A stretch of 20,228 nt of DNA, taken from the NCBI GenBank assembly GCA_019119085.1, contig DWXT01000109.1:1-20228 (forward strand), read 5' to 3'. Shown piece by piece: positions 13,476-20,228 of the stretch; position 1 is the stretch's first letter, and the number at the start of each line of letters is the position of its first letter. The notes under the pieces are model-generated. The model had not been told where the DNA came from. It ran no database searches and was given only the letters and a program-made list of their open reading frames with translations. This DNA is from Flavonifractor avistercoris (GTDB taxonomy: Bacteria; Bacillota; Clostridia; Oscillospirales; Oscillospiraceae). Both the position numbers and the translations under genes were made by a program.

Positions 13476-13504
13476 TTGACAAGGAAGGGTGGATGTGGCA
13501 TAAT
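13476..13504 (+). promoter_or_regulatory. SigA-type promoter of the carboxypeptidase operon
   Basis: Perfect TTGACA (13476-13481), 17 bases, CATAAT (13499-13504), followed by a 30-nt leader with AGAAGGAG. Basal SigA transcription is therefore expected; no obvious ECF-type motif overlaps it. Confidence 0.88.
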
Positions 13505-13541
13505 ACAGGGAGATATTTTTTGAGAGAAGGAGTTGTCCCGT

Positions 13542-15011
13542 ATGAAGCACGCCCCTCGCCTCACCGCCCTGCTGCTGACCCTGGCACTCCTGGCGGGCCT
13601 GCTGCCCGCGGCCTCCGCCGCGTCTCAGCCCGCCGAGCCCGTTGTGGCCGCCGACAGCGCCATCGTCATCGACTACGACACCGGCGAGACCCTGTATGAA
13701 AAGGACGCGGACACCATGCGCGTTCCCGCCTCCATGACCAAGGTGATGACCGCCTACATCATCTTTGAGGAGCTGGAGGCCGGCAACCTGACTCTGGACA
13801 CCCTGGTGCCCATCAGCGATTTTGCCGCCCAGATCTCCCGCAACCAGGCCCGCTACCCCACCGCCGTGCCCCTGCCCTACGGCGGCAGCCTGACGGTGGA
13901 CACCCTGCTCAGGCTGATCCTGATCCCGTCGGCCTCCGCCAGCTGCGTGGCCATGGCCGAGTACATCTCCGGCACCGAGGCGGCCTTTGTCCAGCGGATG
14001 AACGCCACCGCCCAGCGTCTGGGCATGACCGCCCAGTACCAGAACTGCCACGGGGCCCACGTCCACTACCTCACCGCCCGCTCCCAGGCCATCCTGGTAC
14101 GGGAGTTTATCCGCCGCTTCCCCCAGATCCTGGACTACACCTCCGCCACCTCTGTCACCTTCAACGGGACGACCTACCCCAACACCAACCAGCTGCTGCC
14201 CGGCCTGGCCTTCGAGTATGAGGGGGCCGACGGCTTCAAGACCGGCACCATCAACGCCGCCGGCTACTGCCTCAGCGCCACCGCCAAGCGGGACGGGCGG
14301 CGCATCATCAGCGTGGTGATGCACTCGGACAACAACACCACCCGCCACACCGACAGCACCGCCCTGCTGGACTACGGCTTTGCCAGGCTGGCCGCCGACG
14401 CCCCCTACACCGACACCGCCTTCCACTGGTCGTGGCAGGCGGTGGAGGAGCTGGACGCGCTGGGAGCGGAGCTCCACCCCAGCGGGGAGCAGTTCCGCCC
14501 CGGCCAGGCCGTCACCCGGGCGGAGTTCACCGCCATGCTGTACAGCGCCCTGGCGGCGGACGGCCAGCTGCCCCCGCTGCCCGGGCCGGAGGAGAGCACC
14601 CAGCCCGCGGAGACCGCCCCGCCGGAGGATACCGCCGGGGAGCCGGAGCAGCCTGCCCCCGAGCCGGAGCCCCCGTTCGCCGATATCGACGGCCACTGGG
14701 CCCAGGCGTACATCGAGGAGGCCGCCGCCCTGGGACTAGTGGAGGGCGACCAGTACGGCCGCTTCAACCCTGACTTCGCCCTCACCCGCCAGGACATGAT
14801 GGTGCTGGTGGACAACTTTGTGGAGCTGCCCGAGGCCAACGGCCTGGGCTTTGACGACGACGGCGACATCGCCCTCTGGGCCCTGGAGGCCGCCGCCCGC
14901 ACCACCGCCGCCGGCCTGTTCGGCGGCAGCGGCGGCCGTCTGTCCCCCGGCGCCTCCGCCACCCGGGCTGAGGCCGCTCAGGTGGTGAGCCGGGTGCTGG
15001 AGCTGGCATAG
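13542..15011 (+). CDS. Serine D-Ala-D-Ala carboxypeptidase (S11, DacF-like) with C-terminal SLH repeats
   Basis: The protein has 489 residues; ATG 13542 sits 9 bases after AGAAGGAG. A signal peptide ends near residue 26 (LLPAASA). The S11 domain (33-285) removes the terminal D-Ala from peptidoglycan stems. The nucleophile motif SMTK (64-67) and KTG (233-235, DGFKTGT) are intact. The SxN motif, expected in the LLIPSANDA position, reads IPSASASC (128-134), so the Asn is Ser (S130-A-S132). A Pro/Glu linker (343-378) separates SLH segments: RPGQAVTRAEFTAMLY (319-334), FADIDGHWAQAYIEEAAALGLV...FNPDFALTRQDMM (379-420) and a weaker third repeat to the end. SLH repeats would tether it to secondary wall polymer outside the cell. 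It is transcribed with the zinc carboxypeptidase 41 bp downstream. Confidence 0.92.
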   Translation: MKHAPRLTALLLTLALLAGLLPAASAASQPAEPVVAADSAIVIDYDTGETLYEKDADTMRVPASMTKVMTAYIIFEELEAGNLTLDTLVPISDFAAQISRNQARYPTAVPLPYGGSLTVDTLLRLILIPSASASCVAMAEYISGTEAAFVQRMNATAQRLGMTAQYQNCHGAHVHYLTARSQAILVREFIRRFPQILDYTSATSVTFNGTTYPNTNQLLPGLAFEYEGADGFKTGTINAAGYCLSATAKRDGRRIISVVMHSDNNTTRHTDSTALLDYGFARLAADAPYTDTAFHWSWQAVEELDALGAELHPSGEQFRPGQAVTRAEFTAMLYSALAADGQLPPLPGPEESTQPAETAPPEDTAGEPEQPAPEPEPPFADIDGHWAQAYIEEAAALGLVEGDQYGRFNPDFALTRQDMMVLVDNFVELPEANGLGFDDDGDIALWALEAAARTTAAGLFGGSGGRLSPGASATRAEAAQVVSRVLELA

Positions 15012-15052
15012 AGACGCCGCGCCGACACTTTGAGGAGGAGAATCCGCCCGCC

Positions 15053-16558
15053 ATGAAACGAGTGCTGTCCCTGTGCTGCGCCCTGGCGCTGCTGCTGGCC
15101 CTGGCTTCCTGCGGCAGCCGGGAGCCGGAGCCCTCCGGCTCCCCCGCGCCGGAGCCCACCTCCGCCGTCACCCCCACGCCGGAGAGCAGCCCCACCCCTG
15201 ACCCGACCCCCACCCCGTCGCCCACCCCGGAGACGGCGGTGTGGGACGAGGATCACACGCTGGATCGGGAGCCGCCGGAGCTGACGGCGGCGGGGCTGGA
15301 GCTGCCGGTGAACGGGGCCACCGGCTACGCCTCGGTGGAGCTGGGCCTGTGGCCGGAGCCCCAGCCCGACCCCACCCCCACCCCTGCGGCGACGCCCACC
15401 CCGGCGGCTGCCCCAAGCCCCACGCCCGTCCCCGCCGTGCCCACGCCGGCGCCTGTGCCCGCCCTGTCCGCCGCCCCGGCGGCGGACACAACCCTGCCGG
15501 CGGAGAGCGCCCCGGCGGGGGAGACGGAGCCCATCCCCCCGGAGAGCGGAAGCCCGGAGAGCGCGGCCCCGGCGGCTTCGCCCGCCCTCACGCCGCCGCC
15601 CACACCGAGCCCCACCCCTTCGCCAACCCCAACCCCAACTCCGACGCCAGCGCCCACACCGACGCCGGAGCCCACGCCCACCCCGGATCCCTTTGCAGGG
15701 GCCCTGGACGTGCTGGAGCCGGGGGAGGGCTTCACCATCCTCTCCGAGCAGGGCCACTGGTGGAAGGTGGAGGCCGCCGCAGGCGTGGGGTGGGTGGATC
15801 ACCGCTACTGCCTGATCAACCTGCCCGACGTGATCCCGTCCATGCTCTACGACGCGGTGAATTCCTACGGGGCGGTCTACGTCAGCTCGGGGAAGGAGAT
15901 CCCCGGTGTCACCGGGGAGAGCTTCTACCCCGGGGCCTCCTACAATCCCCGGCTGGATCGGGAGGAGTTCATGATGCCCATGCTGTACGCCGCCGCCAAA
16001 AAGGTGTGCGCCGCCCAGCACGCCGCCCTGGCCCAGGGCAACTGCCTCAAGCTCTACGAGGCCTTCCGCCCCCGCTCCACCCAGCTGGCGGTGATTGACG
16101 GCCTCACCGCCCTGGCGGAGGAGGATCCGGAGGTGAAGGCGGGGATCACCACCCCGCCCTGGAGCATGACCTACTTCATCAACACCGGCTACTCCAACCA
16201 CCAGCGGGGCTTCGCCGTGGACGTGGGCCTGGTGAAGGTGAAGCAGACCCAGGTGCGCACCACCGGCGGCCGGGAGTACCTGGCGGTCACCGACTACATC
16301 GAGTACGACATGCCCACCGCCATTCACGAGCTGAGCATGGCCGCCGCCTCCACCCTGGCGCCGGGGAGCGACACCCTTACCGACACCATGAACGACCCGG
16401 CCATCGCCCTGCGGGGCTACTTCACCGGCGCGGGCATGAGCCCGCTGGAGTCGGAGTGGTGGCACTTCAACGACTGGAACGCCAGGAATCTGGCAAAGGA
16501 CAACCTGAGCACCGGCAAGTTTGAGATCAGCCGCTGTTACAGCAGGCCGCCCGCGTAA
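15053..16558 (+). CDS. VanY/M15-family zinc D,D-carboxypeptidase lipoprotein
   Basis: The protein has 501 residues; ATG 15053 follows GAGGAGGAG. The N-terminus is a lipoprotein signal with lipobox LASC and C20 as the lipidated residue, so it is anchored outside the membrane. Residues 30-212 are low-complexity Pro/Thr/Ala linker with many PTP units, split by a small folded-looking island (about 62-103). Residues 215-255 look like an SH3-type domain (LEPGEGFTILSEQGHWWKVE, GVGWV). The catalytic domain (about 265-495) has YEAFRP (335-340), SNHQRGFAVDVG with zinc ligands H383 and D390, and ESEWWHF with catalytic E468 and ligand H471. All residues expected for VanY-type removal of terminal D-Ala are present. 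It shares a transcript with the S11 enzyme, giving two chemically different carboxypeptidases in one operon. In vancomycin clusters VanY aids resistance, but no vanHAX is seen here. Confidence 0.92.
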   Translation: MKRVLSLCCALALLLALASCGSREPEPSGSPAPEPTSAVTPTPESSPTPDPTPTPSPTPETAVWDEDHTLDREPPELTAAGLELPVNGATGYASVELGLWPEPQPDPTPTPAATPTPAAAPSPTPVPAVPTPAPVPALSAAPAADTTLPAESAPAGETEPIPPESGSPESAAPAASPALTPPPTPSPTPSPTPTPTPTPAPTPTPEPTPTPDPFAGALDVLEPGEGFTILSEQGHWWKVEAAAGVGWVDHRYCLINLPDVIPSMLYDAVNSYGAVYVSSGKEIPGVTGESFYPGASYNPRLDREEFMMPMLYAAAKKVCAAQHAALAQGNCLKLYEAFRPRSTQLAVIDGLTALAEEDPEVKAGITTPPWSMTYFINTGYSNHQRGFAVDVGLVKVKQTQVRTTGGREYLAVTDYIEYDMPTAIHELSMAAASTLAPGSDTLTDTMNDPAIALRGYFTGAGMSPLESEWWHFNDWNARNLAKDNLSTGKFEISRCYSRPPA

Positions 16559-16570
16559 AAAGGACAGAGA

Positions 16571-16598
16571 GGCCCCCGCGCTTTTCAGCGCGGGGGCC
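16571..16598. terminator. Terminator between the VanY-like gene and the convergent anti-sigma-like gene
   Basis: GGCCCCCGCGCT (16571-16582), loop TTTC, AGCGCGGGGGCC (16587-16598): a 12-bp perfect stem. On the plus strand it is followed by GTGTGTTTTCTTT and on the minus strand by CTCTCTGTCCTTTTT, so it probably serves both convergent genes. Confidence 0.85.
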
Positions 16599-16626
16599 GT
16601 GTGTTTTCTTTCGGGCGGGGCCGCCC

Positions 16627-17979
16627 TCACTGGAGGGGGAGCACCTGCCAGGGGGAGGGATCGGGCATGGGGTTGGGCACCACCACTCCGTCGTCCTCCC
16701 GCACCTGGGTGCCGGCCGGGGCGGAGTGGATCAGCTCTGCGGCCTCCGCCACGGTGAGGCCCTGGAGGGAATACCGCACCATAATCCCATCCCCCCAGTC
16801 CACCACGAGGGAATACCACCGCCAGCCGCCGATCTTCCCGGTATAGGACGGATTCTTCTCCCCCAGCTCCCGCAGGGTGTCGGTGGTCACCTGGTCGATG
16901 GTCAGATCGGCCTCGGGGGCAACCACGGCTCTGGAGCGGTATACAGTCACCTGGAGTATCAGGACGCCGTCCCCCTCCCAGATAGCGGACAGACTGTCCA
17001 GATTTTGTACCTCATACCGGGTGGCGGTTCCGAAGGTGAAGCCGTCTGGAATGGCGGAATCCGCGGGCAGCCAAGCCCCCATGGGCTCCTCCCGGGCCTC
17101 CTCCAGAGACAGCTCCCGGCCCGGAATCGGGATGGCGGTCAGGTGCTCCGTGGTGAAGCCGCCGTCCGCCTGGGCGGCATACCGCACCAGCACACAGGAC
17201 AGCCAGCTGGCGGTCTCCTGATCGGGGCTGTCGCAGGTAAAGCGCACGCCCATGTCCCCGCTCAGGAACTCCACGCAGTAGGTGTAGTTCGGCCCGCCGT
17301 CCCCGTCAGGGCGGGTGTACCAGGCGGTGACGGCCACGCCGTCATAGTCCTGGACGGCGGCCTCTGTGTACCCCTCGCCGCCGGGTGGGAGCTGCCCGGG
17401 GGAGAGCTCCAGGGTGAAGGAGGTATCCCCATTTTCGCCGGTGACGGAGGCCAGCAGCACCCGGCCGTCCTCTCCATGGGTCACCGTGCCGTCCAGGCCG
17501 AAGCCCGACCAGAGCAGAGACCAGGGGACTTCATCCTCCCCGCCCAGGACAGTGATGATCTCCTGGGGTGTCAGAGGCAAAACGGAGGCATCCCCTTTCC
17601 AGTCCCAGTCGATCAGGTAAGGAGAACAGTCGGTGACGTCGGCAAACTCCAGCGCCGGCACGTCAAAAAAGCCGTGGGGCTGGCCGTCGAAGGGATCCTC
17701 CACCACCAGAGTGTGCTCCGTCTCCGCCGGGGCGGGGGTGATCACAGCGGGCGGGTCGGCCACCCCGGCGGTGGGATCGGGCTGATAATGGGCGGCGTAC
17801 CGCCACGCCTGCCAGCCGCCGAAGAAGGCCAGGGCGAAGCAGGCGGCCAGGGCCCCGGCCCCGATCCAGCGGCGGGCGGGGCGGCGGGGGCGCTGCCCCC
17901 GCTCCGCCGACTCCAGCACCCGGTGCCGCAGGCCGGACGGGGCGTGGATGCGGTTCATGTAGGCGCGATAGCGGTTCAT
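16627..17979 (-). CDS. Single-pass membrane protein, probable anti-sigma partner of the second ECF factor
   Basis: The 450-residue protein begins at ATG 17979, which overlaps the sigma factor stop as ATGA. The N-terminal 37 residues are basic and cytoplasmic (MNRIHAPSGLRHRVLESAER); one helix follows at about 38-57. The rest, about 390 residues, is predicted to lie outside. The P-rich stretch at 69-86 is a linker. The C-terminal end (YTGKIGGWRWYSLVVDWGDG, then a short helix to LIHSA) resembles DUF4367-type tails, which is a weak resemblance only. No protease or sugar-binding motif is visible. Gene order copies the first ECF pair in this window, though the outer domains do not look alike. I infer that it holds the sigma factor inactive. 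Confidence 0.72.
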   Translation of the reverse strand: MNRYRAYMNRIHAPSGLRHRVLESAERGQRPRRPARRWIGAGALAACFALAFFGGWQAWRYAAHYQPDPTAGVADPPAVITPAPAETEHTLVVEDPFDGQPHGFFDVPALEFADVTDCSPYLIDWDWKGDASVLPLTPQEIITVLGGEDEVPWSLLWSGFGLDGTVTHGEDGRVLLASVTGENGDTSFTLELSPGQLPPGGEGYTEAAVQDYDGVAVTAWYTRPDGDGGPNYTYCVEFLSGDMGVRFTCDSPDQETASWLSCVLVRYAAQADGGFTTEHLTAIPIPGRELSLEEAREEPMGAWLPADSAIPDGFTFGTATRYEVQNLDSLSAIWEGDGVLILQVTVYRSRAVVAPEADLTIDQVTTDTLRELGEKNPSYTGKIGGWRWYSLVVDWGDGIMVRYSLQGLTVAEAAELIHSAPAGTQVREDDGVVVPNPMPDPSPWQVLPLQ

Positions 17980-18446
17980 TCCAGTTCTCCTTTCAGCAGC
18001 CTGCGCAGCTTGTCCCTGGCCCGGGACAGGCGGGAGCGGACGGTGCCCTCCCGCTGGCCGGTCATGGCGGCGATCTCGGCGGTCTGATAGCCCTCGTAGT
18101 AGTACAGGTGGATCACCGCCCGGTCCTTGGGCGGCAGGGCCTGAACGGCCTCCAGCAGCGCCCGCTCCTCCCGGTCGGCGGCGGGGTAGGTGTCCAGCAG
18201 AGGGGCGGTGCGCCGCCGCCAGGGGGACCGCAGGCGGCTCTTGCAGCCGTTGACGGTCACCTTCAGCAGCCAGGCCCGCTCCCGGGCGGTGTCCGGAAAG
18301 TCCGGGGCCTTTTCCAGATAGCGCAGGAAGGCGTCCTGCACCGCGTCCTCCGCCTCGTGGGCGTCCCCCAGGACGGCCAGGGCGGCGCGGTACAGAGTAT
18401 TTTCATATGCGGCGATCACTTCTTCCAGCCGGTCGGGGTCTGTCAT
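17976..18446 (-). CDS. ECF-type RNA polymerase sigma factor (second)
   Basis: ATG 18446 is preferred, with AAGGGGG about 7 bases upstream, giving 156 residues. A GTG at 18464 would add six residues (KGGGE after the start) that consist of the ribosome site itself. Region 2 covers about 5-72 (YENTLYRAALAVLGDAHEAEDAVQDAFLRYLE, AWLLKVTVNGCKSRLRSPWRRR). Region 4 covers about 103-150 (LPPKDRAVIHLYYYEGYQTAEIAAMTGQREGTVRSRLSRARDKLRR). The HLYYYEGY stretch is shared with the other sigma factor in the window, pointing to related ECF groups. It is divergent from the nucleotidyltransferase gene. Regulon unknown. Confidence 0.95.
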   Translation of the reverse strand: MTDPDRLEEVIAAYENTLYRAALAVLGDAHEAEDAVQDAFLRYLEKAPDFPDTARERAWLLKVTVNGCKSRLRSPWRRRTAPLLDTYPAADREERALLEAVQALPPKDRAVIHLYYYEGYQTAEIAAMTGQREGTVRSRLSRARDKLRRLLKGELE

Positions 18447-18476
18447 CTCTCCGCCCCCTTTCACCCCTATAAACGC

Positions 18477-18491
18477 TTTGGCGGGGCCAAA
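18477..18491. promoter_or_regulatory. Inverted repeat upstream of the second ECF gene
   Basis: TTTGGC-GGG-GCCAAA is a perfect 6-bp dyad 30 bp before the sigma factor start codon. It could be an operator or a 5' hairpin. No clear promoter for this sigma gene was found around it. Confidence 0.3.
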
Positions 18492-18525
18492 TGCTGCGCC
18501 GCCGGAGAAAAAATATCCGGCCGCA

Positions 18526-18555
18526 TTGTCACGGCCCCGGGAATTATGGTATACT
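18526..18555 (+). promoter_or_regulatory. Extended -10 promoter of the nucleotidyltransferase operon
   Basis: TTGTCA (18526-18531), 18 bases, TATACT (18550-18555) preceded by TGG at 18547-18549, which gives an extended -10. An ACAGA-AA-TCTGT dyad (about 18563-18574) lies at the start of the transcript. Confidence 0.8.
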
Positions 18556-18603
18556 CATTGTAACAGAAATCTGTGAAAAATCGAGGAAGCGAGGCTGACA
18601 ACC

Positions 18604-19353
18604 ATGGAGACAGGCATCAAAGCGGTGGTTCTGGCGGCGGGGAAGGGCACCCGCCTGCGCACGGAGGGGGTGGATCTCCCCAAGGTGCTGCGGCAGGCGA
18701 GGGGGAGGGCCCTGCTGGACTATGTGCTCTCCGAGCTGTCCTTCCTGCCCCGGGAGGACATCGTGCTGGTGGTGGGCTACGAGCGGGAGAAGGTGACGGC
18801 CGCTTACCCCGACTATCTCCACGCCGTGCAGGAGCCCCAGCGGGGCACCGGCCACGCCGTCCAGTGCGCCCGGGAGGCCCTGGCCGGCTTTGCCGGCAGC
18901 GTCCTGGTGTGCTACGGCGACATGCCCCTGCTGCGGCGGGAGACCTATGAGTCCCTGATCGCCACCCACAGAAAAGAGGGCAACGACTGCACCCTCCTGT
19001 CCGCCGTGTCCGATGAGGAACTGCCCTACGGCCGCATCGTGCGCAGGGCCGACGGCGCCTTCTCCCACATCGTGGAGGACAAGGACTGCACCCCGGAGGA
19101 GAAGGCCATCCGGGAGCTGAACGTGGGCGTGTACGTGTTCGAGGCCGGGCCTCTGTGGGAGGCCATCGACCAGCTCCAGCCCAACAACGCCCAGGGGGAG
19201 TACTACCTCACCGACGCGCCGTCCTACATCCTGTCCAGGGGCGGAAAGGTGGGGGCCTGCCCCACCTGCACCCCGGAGGAGATGCTGGGGGTCAACACGG
19301 TGGAGCAGCTCCGCCAGGTGGAGGAAATCGTGGGCAGACGGGAGGGCCGGTAA
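18604..19353 (+). CDS. Stand-alone GlmU-like nucleotidyltransferase domain
   Basis: This 249-residue protein matches the N-terminal uridylyltransferase half of GlmU, which makes UDP-GlcNAc from GlcNAc-1-phosphate and UTP. Motifs in order: VVLAAGKGTRL (8-18), LPKVL (25-29), QEPQRGTGHAV (76-86), YGDMPLL (104-110), LPYGRIVR (140-147), IVEDKD (155-160), ELNVGVYVFE (170-179), NNAQGEYYLTD (193-203), and GVNTVEQL near the end. The left-handed beta-helix acetyltransferase half is missing, and the stop is real: the next gene starts inside it (TAATG). It could act beside a bifunctional GlmU encoded elsewhere, or use another sugar phosphate. The ribosome site (GAGG, 13 bases from the ATG) is weak. Domain certain; substrate inferred. 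Confidence 0.9.
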   Translation: METGIKAVVLAAGKGTRLRTEGVDLPKVLRQARGRALLDYVLSELSFLPREDIVLVVGYEREKVTAAYPDYLHAVQEPQRGTGHAVQCAREALAGFAGSVLVCYGDMPLLRRETYESLIATHRKEGNDCTLLSAVSDEELPYGRIVRRADGAFSHIVEDKDCTPEEKAIRELNVGVYVFEAGPLWEAIDQLQPNNAQGEYYLTDAPSYILSRGGKVGACPTCTPEEMLGVNTVEQLRQVEEIVGRREGR

Positions 19354-20174
19354 TGTCGGAGGAAATGGATCTGCGCCTGGCGGTGCTCATTGACGCGGAC
19401 AACGCGCCCCGCTCCGCCCTGGGGGACGTGATGGCGGAGATCGCCGTGTACGGCACCCCCACCATCAAGCGCATCTACGGGGACTGGACTACCCCCAACC
19501 TGGCCTCCTGGAAGCCCCTGCTGCTGGAGAACGCCATCACCCCGGTGCAGCAGTACAGCTACACCACCGGCAAGAACTCCACCGACTCGGCCATGATCAT
19601 CGACGCCATGGACATCCTCTACGGCGGGCAGGTGGACGGCTTCGTGCTGGTGAGCAGCGACAGCGACTTCACCCGTCTGGCCATCCGCCTGCGGGAGGCG
19701 GGCAAAAAGGTGTACGGCATGGGGGAGAAAAAGACCCCCAACCCCTTCATCGTGGCCTGTGACAAGTTTGTGTATATCGAGGTCATCCGCTCCGCCGCCG
19801 AGCAGGCCCGGGCGGAGGAGGCGGCCCGGGCGGCAGCCCAGGCCCCCAAGCCCAAAAAGGCCGCCGCCAGGAAAAAGGCGGGCGAGGCCCCCGCCCCCCA
19901 GCCCGAGCCGGAGCCCGCCTCCAAGGTGCCCCAGGACATCGTCACCCTCATTGCCGACTCGGTGGAGATGATGGCCGACGAGGACGGCTACGCCCAGCTG
20001 GGGGAGGTGGCCAACCTGCTGGTGCGCAAGAAGCGGGACTTCGACCCCCGCAACTTCGGCTTTTCCAAGCTGAGCAAGCTGGTAAAGGCTCTGCCCCGGT
20101 TTGAGGTGGATGTGCGCCAGGGCAGCCAGCCCAACGCCACCTACTTCTTCGTTCGGGACAAAGAGGGGAAATAA
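19353..20174 (+). CDS. NYN-domain protein (LabA/DUF88-like) with C-terminal LOTUS/OST-HTH-type domain
   Basis: The protein has 273 residues. ATG 19353 overlaps the preceding stop (TAATG) with GGGAGG 7 bases upstream, so the two genes are coupled. The NYN (PIN-like nuclease) domain spans 8-148. Its acidic residues are all there: LIDADNAP (D14, D16), GDW (D44), NSTDSAMIIDAMD (D78, D84, D87) and SSDSDFTRLA (D103, D105). NYN domains are metal-dependent RNA nucleases or related fold members. An Ala/Lys/Pro-rich, highly basic linker (149-190) could touch nucleic acid. The C-terminal domain (191-268: DIVTLIADSVEMM, YAQLGEVANLLVRKKRDFDPRNFG, LVKALPRFEV) has the layout of an OST-HTH/LOTUS domain, known to bind RNA or RNA-helicase partners. 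This two-domain design is recurrent in bacteria; a target RNA is not known. Confidence 0.9.
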   Translation: MSEEMDLRLAVLIDADNAPRSALGDVMAEIAVYGTPTIKRIYGDWTTPNLASWKPLLLENAITPVQQYSYTTGKNSTDSAMIIDAMDILYGGQVDGFVLVSSDSDFTRLAIRLREAGKKVYGMGEKKTPNPFIVACDKFVYIEVIRSAAEQARAEEAARAAAQAPKPKKAAARKKAGEAPAPQPEPEPASKVPQDIVTLIADSVEMMADEDGYAQLGEVANLLVRKKRDFDPRNFGFSKLSKLVKALPRFEVDVRQGSQPNATYFFVRDKEGK

Positions 20175-20179
20175 AACAG

Positions 20180-20214
20180 GAAGGCCCGCGCACTGTGCCG
20201 CGGGCCTTCTTTTT
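20180..20214 (+). terminator. Terminator after the NYN-domain gene
   Basis: GAAGGCCCGCG (20180-20190) pairs with CGCGGGCCTTC (20199-20209) over 11 bp, followed by TTTTT at 20210-20214. It closes the nucleotidyltransferase-NYN operon. Confidence 0.92.
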
Positions 20215-20228
20215 GTGGATTTCTCTTG

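Noticed and set aside
15053..16558. Vancomycin-resistance cluster
   Set aside because: Only a VanY-type enzyme is present; no VanR/S, VanH, ligase or VanX genes are in the window, and the neighbours are ECF modules.
1..20228. CRISPR array, tRNA, rRNA, transposase or prophage genes
   Set aside because: No regularly spaced repeats, cloverleaf sequences, rRNA-like blocks or recombinase motifs were seen on either strand.

Overview
The window is a GC-rich stretch of ordinary bacterial chromosome. It most resembles the Oscillospirales (Flavonifractor/Lawsonibacter-like Clostridia). That placement is an inference from Gram-positive AGGAGG-type ribosome sites, SigA-type promoters, a BlaI/BlaR1 pair, two ECF sigma/membrane-partner pairs, an SLH-domain carboxypeptidase and a DUF1846 protein. 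There is no rRNA, tRNA, CRISPR array, transposase or phage gene.

Layout. (1) 1-2543, minus strand: a VTC-domain polyphosphate polymerase, a DUF4956 membrane protein and a CotH-family kinase cut by the window edge. They lie behind a strong promoter (TTGACA-17-TATGAT) and a leader of about 380 nt rich in hairpins. A structured 170-bp spacer with inverted ends separates the first two genes. (2) 2571-5523, minus strand: a BlaI-type repressor, an M56 (BlaR1-like) membrane protease with an unrecognised outer domain, and a small membrane protein, all translationally coupled behind a promoter overlapped by BlaI boxes. (3) 5562-8940, plus strand: a DUF1846 protein with its own promoter and terminator, then pyrG (CTP synthase) with its own promoter. 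(4) 8893-9176: a 50-bp exact direct repeat carrying a terminator hairpin and the last codons of the next gene, with 174 bp of structured sequence between the copies. (5) 9177-11357, minus strand: an EF-G-like GTPase with a divergent G domain.

(6) 11382-18555 is an envelope block. Two plus-strand D,D-carboxypeptidases stand side by side: a serine S11 enzyme with SLH repeats, and a zinc VanY/M15 lipoprotein with an SH3-like domain and long Pro-Thr linkers. On each side lies a minus-strand ECF sigma factor overlapping a single-pass membrane partner (a DUF4179-type protein on one side, an unassigned anti-sigma-like protein on the other). (7) 18526-20215, plus strand: a stand-alone GlmU-like nucleotidyltransferase domain overlapping (TAATG) a NYN-domain nuclease-like protein with a C-terminal LOTUS/OST-HTH-like domain, closed by a strong terminator.

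The common theme is cell-envelope building and sensing: peptidoglycan trimming, a beta-lactam-type regulator, envelope-type ECF factors, UDP-sugar chemistry, and a secreted or membrane kinase with polyphosphate synthesis. The least explained parts are the leader of the VTC operon, the sensor domain of the BlaR1-like protein, the S11 enzyme with a changed SxN motif, and the duplicated terminator/gene tail beside pyrG.
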